64,000 bases of DNA from Eisenbergiella tayi (GTDB lineage Bacteria > Bacillota > Clostridia > Lachnospirales > Lachnospiraceae). The position numbers and the translations under genes were made by a program. The stretch lies in the NCBI RefSeq assembly GCF_001881565.1, contig NZ_MPDJ01000001.1, positions 1,379,234 through 1,443,233 on the forward strand, read 5' to 3'. The notes below the pieces were generated by a model. That model did not search any database. It saw only the letters and a program-made list of their open reading frames with translations, and had not been told where the DNA came from. Below, one piece after another: positions 43,787 through 53,118 of the stretch (position 1 is the first letter of the stretch; each line of letters begins with the position of its first letter).

Positions 43787-44035
43787 ATGAAATACAGAAC
43801 TAAGGGTACCTGTTCCAGTTCCATTGATATTGAAATGGACGGCAATGTAATCAAATCGGTGATATTTACAGGCGGCTGCAACGGCAACCTGCAGGGTATC
43901 TCCAAACTGGTGGAAGGAATGTCTGCAGAAGATGCCATTTCCCGCCTGAAAGGAATAAAATGCGGTTTCAAGCCCACTTCCTGCCCGGATCAGCTGGCAA
44001 TCGCTTTGGAATCCATTGTGGGAAAGGCTGATTAA
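43787..44035 (+). CDS. TSCPD domain protein (TIGR03905-like)
   Basis: An 82-residue protein with four conserved cysteines in TKGTCSS, FTGGCNGNL, GIKCGF and TSCPDQLA. The TSCPD motif is the one also found at the C-terminus of some B12-dependent ribonucleotide reductases, where it may bind metal or assist redox. Stand-alone copies are common in Clostridia and of unknown role. It has a GGAGG site and lies 23 bp before murG, so it is probably co-transcribed, without an obvious functional link. Confidence 0.82.
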   Translation: MKYRTKGTCSSSIDIEMDGNVIKSVIFTGGCNGNLQGISKLVEGMSAEDAISRLKGIKCGFKPTSCPDQLAIALESIVGKAD

Positions 44036-44058
44036 ACAATTCATTAGGGGGCTTGTTC

Positions 44059-45147
44059 ATGTCTAAAAAAATCGTTCTAACCGGCGGCGGCACCGCCGGT
44101 CATATTACGCCAAATATTGCCCTGCTGCCCAGGCTGTTACAGCTCGGCTATGAAATTTCCTACATTGGTTCCTATAATGGAATGGAGAAAAAGCTGATAG
44201 AGGATTATGACATCCCCTATTATGGAATATCCACCGGAAAGTTCCGGCGCTATTTTGATTTAAAGAATTTTACGGATCCCTTCCGTGTACTTAAGGGTTA
44301 TGGGGAAGCCAGGAAGATCCTGAAGGAAATTTGTCCGGATATTGTCTTTTCCAAGGGAGGATTTGTAACTGTTCCGGTAGTAAGAGCTGCTTCTTCTTTG
44401 AAAATCCCCTGTGTTATCCACGAATCCGACATGACGCCCGGTCTTGCCAATAAGCTGTGTATCCCGGTTTGTACCAAGGTATGCTGTAATTTCCCCGAGA
44501 CCCTGCGTTCCCTCCCTACGGAAAAAGCGGTACTTACCGGTTCTCCTATCCGGGAGGAGCTTTCCAGGGGAAATAAGCTTGCCGCATTGGAATTGTGTCA
44601 TTTCACTGCCAACAAACCGGTCCTCATGGTAATCGGCGGCTCTTTGGGCGCAGCTTCCATCAATCAGGCCGTAAGGGAAGCCCTTCCCAAGCTGCTCAAC
44701 GATTTTCAGGTAGTCCATCTCTGCGGCCAGGAAAAAATTGATAACCTGCTGCTGAACCAGTCCGGTTATACCCAGTTTGAATACTTGAAATCTGAACTGA
44801 AGGATGTTTTTGCCATGGCTGATGTGGTAGTATCCAGAGCCGGCGCCAACGCCATCTGTGAACTGCTGGCCTTAAAGAAACCCAACCTGCTTATCCCGCT
44901 TTCCGCCGGAAGCAGCCGGGGAGACCAGATCCTGAATGCCCGTTCTTTTGAAGCCCAGGGCTTCAGCATGGTTATTGACGAAGATTATTTAAGCCCCGAT
45001 CTTCTGATTGAGAAGGTACAGGAACTTTATTTTAACCGTCAGACTTATATTGATGCCATGGGTAAGAGCCAGCAGATGAACGCCACCAAGACGATTACAG
45101 AATTGCTGGATGGAATTGCAGAAGAACATATGAACAAGAGAAAATAG
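44059..45147 (+). CDS. murG: UDP-GlcNAc:undecaprenyl-pyrophosphoryl-MurNAc-pentapeptide transferase MurG
   Basis: About 362 residues. It adds GlcNAc to lipid I to make lipid II on the inner face of the membrane. It has the N-terminal GGGTAGHITPNIAL loop, a central HESDMTPGLANK segment, VIGGSLGAASIN and the donor-binding AMADVVVSRAGANAICELLALKKP. ATG 44059 is used (GGGGG site); a TTG at 44053 would add two residues. It stands apart from a dcw cluster, unlike the main murG of many bacteria, and resembles the lone murG-like gene of Clostridia. It may be a second copy, which cannot be tested here. Confidence 0.92.
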   Translation: MSKKIVLTGGGTAGHITPNIALLPRLLQLGYEISYIGSYNGMEKKLIEDYDIPYYGISTGKFRRYFDLKNFTDPFRVLKGYGEARKILKEICPDIVFSKGGFVTVPVVRAASSLKIPCVIHESDMTPGLANKLCIPVCTKVCCNFPETLRSLPTEKAVLTGSPIREELSRGNKLAALELCHFTANKPVLMVIGGSLGAASINQAVREALPKLLNDFQVVHLCGQEKIDNLLLNQSGYTQFEYLKSELKDVFAMADVVVSRAGANAICELLALKKPNLLIPLSAGSSRGDQILNARSFEAQGFSMVIDEDYLSPDLLIEKVQELYFNRQTYIDAMGKSQQMNATKTITELLDGIAEEHMNKRK

Positions 45148-45244
45148 ACAGCTGAGAATTTTACAGCCCGACGCAGCGGATTTACTGACAGGAAATACCT
45201 CCTGACTCAGAATGATCCCGGCGGCGGGCCTTTTATTATACTTC

Positions 45245-45658
45245 TCAATCTTCGCAGATAAGCTTCCGGATTTCTTCCAGTTCTTCCTGTTCAGGTTTTC
45301 CCGGAACCCAGTTAATATTCTGATTATCATCCTCATACCGGGGAATCAGATGCAAATGAAAATGGTTTACAGTCTGGCCCGCGCATTCACCATTATTCTG
45401 AACCAGGTTAAAGCCGCTGCATCCCAGCTTTTCTGTCATCCGGACCGCCATTTTTTTAGCCAGCATCATCACTTCCCCGCAGGCTTCATCCGGAAGCTCA
45501 TAAAGATTCGCATAATGATCTTTGGGAAGAATCAGGGCATGCCCTCTTGCTGCCGGTCCCAAATCAAGGATCACACGGTATTTTTCATCCTCATAAAGTG
45601 TCTTGGAAGGGATTTCCCCATTTGCTATTTTACAGAAAATACATGCTTCATCTTTCAT
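45245..45658 (-). CDS. HIT family protein (Hint-like nucleotide hydrolase)
   Basis: 137 residues. The histidine triad NHFHLHLIPR (about 100-109) and the N-terminal CIFCKIANGEIPSKTLYED zinc/nucleotide segment are diagnostic of the HinT branch, which cleaves phosphoramidate-linked nucleotides such as AMP-lysine. Cytosolic. It is convergent with murG and 40 bp beyond the rhomboid gene, on the same strand as the rhomboid gene, and probably read with it. Confidence 0.92.
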   Translation of the reverse strand: MKDEACIFCKIANGEIPSKTLYEDEKYRVILDLGPAARGHALILPKDHYANLYELPDEACGEVMMLAKKMAVRMTEKLGCSGFNLVQNNGECAGQTVNHFHLHLIPRYEDDNQNINWVPGKPEQEELEEIRKLICED

Positions 45659-45697
45659 TGACTCTGTCTCCCTCCTGCCATGAATGGCATCCTGTAT

Positions 45698-46327
45698 TTA
45701 ACTATGATAATACTTTTCTCCAACATTCTTTCCGATATGGCATAATATAAATGTAATCAAAAAACCGCTGAGCAGTCCGCCCAGATGAGCGGCATTATTC
45801 ACCCTAACACTCTGAAAGCCGGAATACAGGGATAAAGCTATCATTAAAATCATCCGCCGTACAGATATCTGAGCCGCATACCCTTTTCTGGTAATCACCA
45901 GATAAAGAAGGCCGCCGATCAATCCAAAAACCGCGCCGCTCGCACCAATAGAATTAAAATACATTCCGGTGGAAACCTCATAAATAGCGGTCAGCAGATT
46001 CCCGCAAATACCGGAGACAAAAAAGAGCACAAGATATCTGACGCTGCCAATTGTTTTCTCCACAATCTCTCCGCCAAAATAGAGCAATATCATATTATTA
46101 ACCAGATGGCTGATATCGGCATGAAGAAACATAGCTGTCACCAATCTGTAGTATTCCTGGCTGCGGATTAAATAGAAAGCCCCGAATTCACCTTTAATAT
46201 AAAGCCAGTCTCCTGTAAATTGGCACACCAGAAAAATAATGACATTTGCAGCCGTAAGCACTGCACTGCACCAGGGAATCTCTTTCATGTTCTGGTTTTG
46301 GTACCGATAAGTCTGCGGTTTTACCAT
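45698..46327 (-). CDS. Rhomboid family intramembrane serine protease
   Basis: About 209 residues from ATG 46327 (GGGGG site); an ATG at 46339 is less well placed. Six membrane helices. The catalytic pair is visible: Ser in GASGAVFGLIGG and His in NNAAHLGGLLSG. A conserved HxxxNM segment, HLVNNMILLYFGGEIVE, lies between helices 1 and 3. It cleaves membrane-anchored proteins within the bilayer; the substrates are unknown. Its position just after the Tad/FHA operon is probably chance. Confidence 0.88.
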   Translation of the reverse strand: MVKPQTYRYQNQNMKEIPWCSAVLTAANVIIFLVCQFTGDWLYIKGEFGAFYLIRSQEYYRLVTAMFLHADISHLVNNMILLYFGGEIVEKTIGSVRYLVLFFVSGICGNLLTAIYEVSTGMYFNSIGASGAVFGLIGGLLYLVITRKGYAAQISVRRMILMIALSLYSGFQSVRVNNAAHLGGLLSGFLITFILCHIGKNVGEKYYHS

Positions 46328-46459
46328 AGGAACCCCCATTACTGCCCTTTAGTCCAATATTTGTCAATACCAAAAGGGTAACACTTCCTTACATACTTGT
46401 CAATAAACCGTTCGCCGTTTTGTGCAGTTATCCGCTTACTATTTCACCTCCGGTTCCGA

Positions 46460-48034
46460 TTATTCCTCATATTGAAAAATCATATCTCCAAACCGGATTT
46501 CATCCCCTTTTTCCAGCACCATGCTCTCGTTCTGTTCCAGACGTATTCCGTTGATATAAGTCCCATTTGCAGAATTTAAGTCCATCAATGCCACCCTTCC
46601 TTCTTTTTCCACAAGCCTTGCATGAATACGGCTCACCGATGCATCAGGGAGCAGCAGCTGAACCCGGTTTCTCAGCTTTCCCGCTATCATTGGAAGCGGC
46701 TCCAGCCGATAACTGACTTCCTTTCCTTCCACCACTCCCCTCAGCCTGGGCTTTCCTTTCTTCTGCTGTCCTGAATTTCCCTGATTACATCCAGGCTCCC
46801 CCAGAAAAACCATCTTACTGTCTTCTCCATATTCCGACAGCCATTCAAAGGACTCCCATGTATCTGCATCCTGCATCTCCTCTCCTTTTTCTTCTTTCGG
46901 TTCTTTCCTCACTGTCAGTCTCCATAAAAATACCAGCAAAACGACACCATCCAGCGCGAGCAGGCCAAACAGGGCTGTTTTTAAAAGTTTTTCAGGCTGC
47001 AGATACCAGATAACCATACACAAAATTCCGAAGGCCAGACTGGCCGATCCAAGGCCTGTCAGATTAAGTCTTCGTAGCTTATCCGCACTTTTCTCACTTT
47101 CTGCAGCGTCCGCAATATCCCTTCCCGTCGTCTTTTTCTCCATCCCTTTTTCTGCTGCTGCCTTATCTGCTGATCTCTTACCTGACGCTTTCTTATTTGC
47201 CGATTTCTTCTCGCTCTCTTTCTTCTCAGCCGTTCTCTTTTCTGCTATTCTTTTCTCTGCTATTCCTCTGTCGATATATTCCCTCGTAAAATTATCTTCA
47301 TCTATATCAATAAAGGAAAGTTTCTGCTTTTCATTCTCTGTACTGTAGGTATACAGGCCTGGTTCCTCATAAAACTGTCCCTGCCGGTCATCACTTTCCG
47401 CCACCCACTCCGGATATCCGTCATCTCCGTAAAACGCCTCTCCGGCATGGCCGGCCGGTCCTGTATCCTCCTGCCCGATACCTTCGTTCTTTTCCCATAT
47501 ACCACGGAAGCTCTCTATACTGAAGCTCTCCGCCTTTGACATTTTATAGAATTGATAAGCAGCACTCACTGCTTTCTCCTCCTTATGATCCACATGCTCC
47601 AGAAAAAACTCCGCTACCGGCATATAAATGCTGCCGGCCGGATTTTCCTTCTCCGCAAAGGGATAATAAAGGAGGCACAGCTGCTGTGTATCCAAATCCA
47701 GATACATATACCGGGGATCCAGCAAAAGATTTTGTTCCTCCAGCAAAAAACCGGACATATTTTCCAGTACATGGGCAAGTCCGTCTACTATTCCCAGTAT
47801 TTCCGCAAAAGACATCTTACCCGCCTCATACAGCTGTTCCAGGGATTGGCGGGAACTGATATCATAATACAGGCATACCTTTCCGTTTATAAATCTTTCA
47901 CTGCTGCACAGAAGACCGGGAATTTTATTCTTCAGTATCATCCGGCACTGATAATTGTCCATTTTGTCCTTCGGTATATTTTCCAGAATCAGATAGCTAT
48001 GGCTAAGCTCGCGTTTATATTCAGGCTTTATCAT
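46460..48034 (-). CDS. DUF6382-type plus FHA-domain protein at the end of the Tad operon
   Basis: 524 residues. The N-terminal 170 residues (HSYLILENIPKDK..., FLEHV) match the DUF6382 region found upstream of FHA domains in Clostridia. A low-complexity charged region (about 250-310) repeats units like AEKR and EKKSANKK. Two membrane helices (about 325-375) lead to an FHA domain (about 440-524) with SVSRIHARL and NSANGTYING, which binds phosphothreonine. It is the last gene of the Tad locus and may couple pilus assembly to Ser/Thr kinase signalling. No kinase gene is present in the window. Confidence 0.82.
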   Translation of the reverse strand: MIKPEYKRELSHSYLILENIPKDKMDNYQCRMILKNKIPGLLCSSERFINGKVCLYYDISSRQSLEQLYEAGKMSFAEILGIVDGLAHVLENMSGFLLEEQNLLLDPRYMYLDLDTQQLCLLYYPFAEKENPAGSIYMPVAEFFLEHVDHKEEKAVSAAYQFYKMSKAESFSIESFRGIWEKNEGIGQEDTGPAGHAGEAFYGDDGYPEWVAESDDRQGQFYEEPGLYTYSTENEKQKLSFIDIDEDNFTREYIDRGIAEKRIAEKRTAEKKESEKKSANKKASGKRSADKAAAEKGMEKKTTGRDIADAAESEKSADKLRRLNLTGLGSASLAFGILCMVIWYLQPEKLLKTALFGLLALDGVVLLVFLWRLTVRKEPKEEKGEEMQDADTWESFEWLSEYGEDSKMVFLGEPGCNQGNSGQQKKGKPRLRGVVEGKEVSYRLEPLPMIAGKLRNRVQLLLPDASVSRIHARLVEKEGRVALMDLNSANGTYINGIRLEQNESMVLEKGDEIRFGDMIFQYEE

Positions 48035-48069
48035 CTTTTCTCCTATCTGCGCTCCTTTGCGTCAGTCAA

Positions 48070-48510
48070 TCATAAATTGCCGGCCTTTCTTGCCAGGCGG
48101 ATAAAAGCAACGGCATCCCTGCTCAGGGCTTTTTTCTCCGCCTTTATCTCCCAGCCTGCCCCGGTAAATAACCGTACCCCCGGAAAGGGAAGTGAAAGCT
48201 CCGCTCTCAGGGATACGTTCACTCCCAGCGGGGACGCCCTCACCTGCTTTTCCAGATTCCTTACCGGCAGCACCCTCTCCTCCAGAAGCTTTTCCAGTTC
48301 CGACTCTGCTGTCGCTTTCATTCTTCCGCTGTCCGGCTCGCACAGGCTTCCCCGGAAGGCGGATACATATGCCGCCTGATTCAGAAAGGATACCGTATAC
48401 AGATAGAAGGACAGATACATCAATGCCGCAATCAGAAAGACTGCCAGCGGCATAATGAAGCTGGCTTCCAGGGTCATATAGGCATCATACATTTTTTTCA
48501 TTTTATCCAT
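48070..48510 (-). CDS. TadE-like minor pilin
   Basis: 146 residues. The N-terminal MTLEASFIMPLAVFLIAALMYLSF (about 12-35) is the pseudopilin-type helix of TadE-like proteins, with Glu at position 5 after a probable processing site. The rest is a soluble beta-rich domain. It would be a pilus minor subunit in the cell envelope. It lies 16 bp after the prepilin peptidase gene. Confidence 0.78.
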   Translation of the reverse strand: MDKMKKMYDAYMTLEASFIMPLAVFLIAALMYLSFYLYTVSFLNQAAYVSAFRGSLCEPDSGRMKATAESELEKLLEERVLPVRNLEKQVRASPLGVNVSLRAELSLPFPGVRLFTGAGWEIKAEKKALSRDAVAFIRLARKAGNL

Positions 48511-48525
48511 ACAGCTCCTTCTTCC

Positions 48526-48981
48526 TCACTTATCCACAGGAACTCCGATCCAGGCCTCCATTATCCACACCAAAACCACCGCTGCCAGAAAAAACGGTGC
48601 AAAAGGGATACGGGTATTTCGGTTTCCTTTTCTGCTTATCAGTAATCCCGCCGCCAAAAAGAAGGTGAGCAGACAGGCGCCGATAATTTCCGCCGTACAT
48701 CTCTGCCATTGCTGCATAAGCCCTGCCGGCATGACCAGCAGTCCGTCGCCAATCCCAATCTTACCTTCTGTTATATAACTGTAAAAAAGTATCACGCCTC
48801 CCGGAAGCAAGCTTACCGGCAGAGCAGCCCAGCTGACCTGTCCGGCCATTTTCAAAATCCCCCAGTAAAGCGCTCCCAGAAGGATACCGGTATACAGAAG
48901 CCATCCCGGTATTTTTCTGAGTTTCAAATCGTAACAGCAGCAGATTCCCAGGAAACTGCATAAGATTAAATTTTCTGCCAT
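48526..48981 (-). CDS. Prepilin peptidase (TadV/CpaA-like, A24 family)
   Basis: About 151 residues from ATG 48981 (AAGGAG site). Small A24 aspartic peptidase with about six membrane helices. The catalytic aspartates are in CYDLKLRKIP and GIGDGLLV (the GxGD motif). It removes the leader of the Flp1 pilin encoded upstream and of TadE-like pseudopilins. No N-methylation domain is present, as is usual for TadV. Overlaps the preceding gene. Confidence 0.85.
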   Translation of the reverse strand: MAENLILCSFLGICCCYDLKLRKIPGWLLYTGILLGALYWGILKMAGQVSWAALPVSLLPGGVILFYSYITEGKIGIGDGLLVMPAGLMQQWQRCTAEIIGACLLTFFLAAGLLISRKGNRNTRIPFAPFFLAAVVLVWIMEAWIGVPVDK

Positions 48982-48995
48982 TTTTTCTCCTTCCT

Positions 48996-49799
48996 TTATC
49001 CACATCTGGAACAGGGCGGTCTGCCTCCTACCTCCGACAGCGGTATGCTGATGACGGTTCTTTTAAGTCCGCTGCACGTGATGGTATTATGATAACGGGT
49101 TCCTTCTCCGGTGACATAAACAAAACTGCTGCCGTCGCCGCCGCATTTTTCACAGGGATAATATTTTCCTCCCGATTCATTCCTCAGCTGTCCGACCTCA
49201 TCCTTACCAGCCAGTTCAATGGAAAGGGTCAGATGCGTACAATTTCTTTCCCTGTGGTAAACAGTGCCGTTTTCCGTAATATAAACATATTCCTCCTGTT
49301 CCTCACCACTAAATTTTCTTTCCACATCATAGCCTGTCCATGCCCTCATATAGCAGCAGCTTACAATGTTTGTACCGGGATACGCCAGAACAGGGACCAC
49401 CGGCTTAACCCGTGCCGGCCGCACCAGCTGTATCATCTCATCCTCCGCTCCCGTAACATAGGCCAGCATGGACAGCTGACGTCCCTGCTGGTGCAGGGTT
49501 TCAAGATTCTGTGCAAAGGTATGGAAAAACAAGGTCATAGAAAGGATATTTATCATAAAAAATAAAAAGAGTGGTACGGCCAGGGACGCCTCTGCCGTCA
49601 TGGAACCCTGATAATCCCGGAACAAAGAACGTTTCTGTCGGGAGGCGGGCAGGGACACCCCCTTTGCCGTCTGCCTGAGGGGATATGTAAAAGTGTGAAG
49701 TTTTTCGTTTGTGTGAGGAAAATGCGTTCGGAAGTACATGACCTTTCTGTTGTGTTGTTGATAGTTGCTTTTTACATGGCGTTCGTACAAAGGGGGCAT
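48996..49799 (-). CDS. TadE-like pseudopilin with duplicated zinc-ribbon-like C-terminus
   Basis: Up to 267 residues; the start is uncertain because the first 60 residues are unusual and in-frame ATG and GTG codons alternate. A TadE-type segment (GSMTAEASLAVPLFLFFMI, about 66-84) anchors it. The C-terminal part contains two copies of a YHxxxxC...CxxC module: VYHRERNCTHL with YYPCEKCGG, and RYHNTITCSGL with RPPCSRCG. This pattern, known from nuclease- and ComEC-associated domains, probably binds zinc. The duplication in a pilus protein is unusual. Envelope location is expected, exposed on the outside. Confidence 0.7.
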   Translation of the reverse strand: MPPLYERHVKSNYQQHNRKVMYFRTHFPHTNEKLHTFTYPLRQTAKGVSLPASRQKRSLFRDYQGSMTAEASLAVPLFLFFMINILSMTLFFHTFAQNLETLHQQGRQLSMLAYVTGAEDEMIQLVRPARVKPVVPVLAYPGTNIVSCCYMRAWTGYDVERKFSGEEQEEYVYITENGTVYHRERNCTHLTLSIELAGKDEVGQLRNESGGKYYPCEKCGGDGSSFVYVTGEGTRYHNTITCSGLKRTVISIPLSEVGGRPPCSRCG

Positions 49800-49914
49800 C
49801 CCTGCTCACCTCCTGTTCAGCTGATTTTTCATTTCTAATCCTTTTTCCCAGCTTATTTCTTAAGCTGGTTTTTTAACCTCATCTTTTCTGTCTCATCTTT
49901 TCTGTCTCATCCTT

Positions 49915-51354
49915 CTATTCATATCCATAGCTTCTTGCAATCGTATATTGATAGCCATAACCGCTGGAGACCGCCGCTTCCGCCCGCATACCGTCTATGC
50001 ATCCGTCTATACGGAAACAGCTGTTTCCTTTTGTCCGCCTGATATCCGCTTCCATAATATCCATAAGCCTGCCTGTTACTTTTTCCTGCGGCATCAGAAA
50101 CAGCAGAGCCTGAAGATAGTCCTCATAGCCAAGACCTGACTGTCCCTTCGGGTATTCGGATAAATGGCCGCGAAAGGTGAGAAGCTGACTGTATGGGGTA
50201 TTCCAACTGCCCCCATCCTTTATGACCGGCACTTTCTCTCCGTCAAAAAGCATCCTCATATCCTTCACGCTTTCCGCGTACCCCCAGGCAAAAAGAATCA
50301 GCTGTGTTACGGCCTCCTCCAGCTCCGGCAGGCCAAGCAGGGCCGTGATCAGCAGGGCCGTCCCTCTGGCTTCATTCTGTTTACCGCTGTCGCCGTACAG
50401 ATATGCCATATTGGCTGCTTCCCGTATCAGAAGCAGTTTATTGGCCGTTCCGCGAAGATTATCCAAATCGTTGTCTCTGCCCTGCAGCAGATATTCCACC
50501 TGATAAGAGATTTCTGAAGTCTCCTTCCTGTTTCGGTAATTTCCGCATTTTTCCATAATATATCTTAAAAATATACAGGTATCCGCAATGCCGGAAGGTG
50601 TTTGTATTCCCTGCATTAATCCGGTGCCTTCCAAAACGATGTCCCGGCCGGTATAAAGGGTACCGACAGGAATGGATGCGGAGGACAGGGAAGAGCTGTT
50701 ATCAATCGCCAGGCGCAGGATCCCTTCATTTCTGGCCTGGTTCACCACGTCGGAAGGCAGCTCCTGATCCCGTCCCTCCCATTCCTCATCCTCCTGCTGT
50801 TCTTTATTGAGTATGGCATTCTTTACCTGCTCTTCCGTTTCCAGGCGCCTTTCCTCCACATCACTTTCCAAAAATCCTCCGGACTGGATCAGTCCGGCAT
50901 TCTCGGCCGCCTGCTCCAGAATGCTCAGTCCCCATTTATCCTTCATATAAGCGACAGCCTGCGCCCTCAATACCGCCCCCTTTTCATCCGATGCCACCGC
51001 CGCCTGCTGCAGCTGTACATCCTGTGCCGTTAACGCGGTCAAATCCTTTCCCACGGGAATGTTAAAAATCTGAAAAGGGCGGAAATTCATATTCATATAG
51101 CTTCTTATATGTTCTTCGGTATTGGAAAAGGAAGGGGCTCTCCCGCCATAGGACATATCTATAAAAAACAGATCATACTGCTCCAGTATTTCCCTGTGGT
51201 ATTCCGCCAGAGCCGAATCCATAGCCATATCCATCACACATTCTGTCTGTGTGCGGATGGTATGCATCCGCACGCCTTCCATAACCGTGAGCAGCAAAGA
51301 CAGTAGGATTCCGGTAACCAGAGACAGATAAACCGTAATGTATCCACTTTTCAC
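49915..51354 (-). CDS. DUF5702-family Tad-locus protein
   Basis: 479 residues. An N-terminal membrane helix (YITVYLSLVTGILLSLLLTVM, about 5-25) is followed by a large soluble domain with the MDMAMDSALAEYHREILEQYDLFFID signature of DUF5702. Family members occur only in Gram-positive Tad loci and are of unknown role; they may be large minor pilins or assembly scaffolds. It follows the Flp1 gene by 17 bp. Confidence 0.78.
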   Translation of the reverse strand: MKSGYITVYLSLVTGILLSLLLTVMEGVRMHTIRTQTECVMDMAMDSALAEYHREILEQYDLFFIDMSYGGRAPSFSNTEEHIRSYMNMNFRPFQIFNIPVGKDLTALTAQDVQLQQAAVASDEKGAVLRAQAVAYMKDKWGLSILEQAAENAGLIQSGGFLESDVEERRLETEEQVKNAILNKEQQEDEEWEGRDQELPSDVVNQARNEGILRLAIDNSSSLSSASIPVGTLYTGRDIVLEGTGLMQGIQTPSGIADTCIFLRYIMEKCGNYRNRKETSEISYQVEYLLQGRDNDLDNLRGTANKLLLIREAANMAYLYGDSGKQNEARGTALLITALLGLPELEEAVTQLILFAWGYAESVKDMRMLFDGEKVPVIKDGGSWNTPYSQLLTFRGHLSEYPKGQSGLGYEDYLQALLFLMPQEKVTGRLMDIMEADIRRTKGNSCFRIDGCIDGMRAEAAVSSGYGYQYTIARSYGYE

Positions 51355-51371
51355 GGCATATCTCCTTTTAA

Positions 51372-51584
51372 TTAAATACTTCCGGCCTGGGAGGTTATCT
51401 TCCCGAAAATGGAATTCACAAGGCTGGTCAGCTGGTTTTTAAATATAATTACCAGTCCGATAAGCACCAGAATGATTAATATAACCTCCACGGTCCCCAT
51501 TCCTTCTTCTCCCTTAAGAATTTCTCCGACACGATTTTTCATGTGAACCGCTCCGTTTACCGTACGCCAATAAATTTTTTTCAT
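51372..51584 (-). CDS. Flp1-type IVb pilin
   Basis: 70 residues with a GGAGG site. It has a short basic leader, then EEG|MGTVEVILIILVLIGLVIIF, where processing after Gly leaves Glu at position 5, the Flp pilin hallmark. The mature subunit would be about 43 residues, forming a thin adhesive fibre. It is the main structural product of the locus. Confidence 0.9.
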   Translation of the reverse strand: MKKIYWRTVNGAVHMKNRVGEILKGEEGMGTVEVILIILVLIGLVIIFKNQLTSLVNSIFGKITSQAGSI

Positions 51585-51636
51585 ATATTCCTCCGTTCCG
51601 CCTTTCGGCCGATAAATTTTAAAATTTAATTTTCAC

Positions 51637-53115
51637 TTACATCCCTGCAAAGGAAAAACAGGCCGGTACCATAATCAGTACCATTACCACCACGAGCATC
51701 ATCATCATGGGAAGAAGCAATTTCGTCCCTGCTTTTTCGCCGGCCTCTCTTGCATTTCTTTTACGTTCCTCAAAGGCATGCTCCGACTCCTTCTGCAGTG
51801 CGTCCAGAAGTCCGGAAGCTCCTTTTTTCAGGTTTTGGCTGAGCAGCGCGCTGCATTTACGGTACTGGGTTAACCGGCATCGCTGCCCGAAATGTTCATA
51901 AGCCTGCGTTTCTGTAATGCCGCTTTCCATTTCCCGGCATACCAGCATCAATTCCTCATATACATAAACCACACCGTTTCCGCCTGCTCTTTTATTTCTG
52001 TAGTCAGAGGCCATCCGCATAAATGCGCTCCTTACCGGAAGCCCGGCCCCCATGAGCAGGACAAGCTTGCTGATAAATTCCGGATATGACAGGAGCAGCT
52101 GCTCCTCCCTTTCCTTTCTCTTCTTTTTCAGATCTCTGTCCTGGAACCGGTACAGGCAGGCGCCTGCGGCAAGAAACAGGATAAAAAGCATGAAACTGTT
52201 GTCCTGTATTTTTTCCTTCCAGAGAACAGGCCTTTTCTCTATTTGTTTGGGAAGCGCAAACCCTTCCTTTGTCCGGGAGGCCTTCTCCTTTTCCATAACC
52301 GCATCCGTCAAAAGCTTTCGGAACCGTTCTTCTTCTGTCAAAACGGGCGGGCATATCCGTACGGAAAAGAATTCCTCCCATCGCTGTTCATAGCAGGTAA
52401 GCACCGCACAGAGCTCCACCACCTCCCCGTTCTCTCCAACTTCCTCATTCCGTACCTTTCCATCGCTCTGAACCAGCTCGTAATTTTCACATTCCCACGT
52501 TATCTCAAAAGGATATCCCGGAATGTAAGAGGGAAAATACAGGTCTTTGGTAACCTCATCCAGGCTCGGGTTTTCTCCGGCAGCTTCCTTATAAAGAGCT
52601 TCCCTCAGTCCGGGCAGCATATCCTCCAGCTGTTTTCTGGTATATTCCCTTTCCTGAAGTTCAACCTGGATCTCTTCCCTTCTTTTTTCCTCCCTGGCTT
52701 CCAGGTTCACCTGCCGTGTGCCTCCTCCATAAGAATTCCGGTAGAGGATATCTCCCTCGGACAGGCTTTTATCCAAATGTGCGGAAAGGGAGAAAACGGC
52801 GGCCAGAAAGGCTCCGGCGGTCACAATAAACAGAAAGGTGCTCACTTTTTCTGCCGTATATATCCGCATGCGTTCCTGCGTTTCCCAGGGGTACAGTATT
52901 TCCATATCCTCCTGAAGACGCGGATTTCCCTGCGGCCATTTTCCCTTTTCTCTCCCCTTAATCTGTTTTTGGAAACAGGTGCAAAGCCATACTGCCGGCC
53001 GGAAAAAGATACGCACGAATACGGGTGCATCCGCATTGGCATCCGCTTTTGTACTGCGGCTGGCCCAAAATAAGACAAGGATTCCCGTCAGTGCTCCCAC
53101 ATAGATCACCCACAT
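51637..53115 (-). CDS. tadC: Tad platform protein TadC (type II secretion F domain)
   Basis: 492 residues, longer than a usual TadC (about 300). The first 320 residues hold an N-terminal membrane helix, a charged coiled region and a soluble domain with an EREYTRKQLEDMLPGLREAL segment. The T2SSF domain (about 340-480) has PEFISKLVLLMGAGLPVRSAFMRM and two C-terminal helices. It forms the inner-membrane platform together with TadB, encoded just before it (3 bp apart). The N-terminal extension is characteristic of Clostridial loci. Confidence 0.85.
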   Translation of the reverse strand: MWVIYVGALTGILVLFWASRSTKADANADAPVFVRIFFRPAVWLCTCFQKQIKGREKGKWPQGNPRLQEDMEILYPWETQERMRIYTAEKVSTFLFIVTAGAFLAAVFSLSAHLDKSLSEGDILYRNSYGGGTRQVNLEAREEKRREEIQVELQEREYTRKQLEDMLPGLREALYKEAAGENPSLDEVTKDLYFPSYIPGYPFEITWECENYELVQSDGKVRNEEVGENGEVVELCAVLTCYEQRWEEFFSVRICPPVLTEEERFRKLLTDAVMEKEKASRTKEGFALPKQIEKRPVLWKEKIQDNSFMLFILFLAAGACLYRFQDRDLKKKRKEREEQLLLSYPEFISKLVLLMGAGLPVRSAFMRMASDYRNKRAGGNGVVYVYEELMLVCREMESGITETQAYEHFGQRCRLTQYRKCSALLSQNLKKGASGLLDALQKESEHAFEERKRNAREAGEKAGTKLLLPMMMMLVVVMVLIMVPACFSFAGM

Positions 53116-53118
53116 AAT

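Noticed and set aside
45165..45240. Terminator between murG and the HIT gene
   Set aside because: CCCGGCGGCGGG followed by CCTTTTATT offers only a 4-bp stem; too weak to list, though some convergent termination must occur here.
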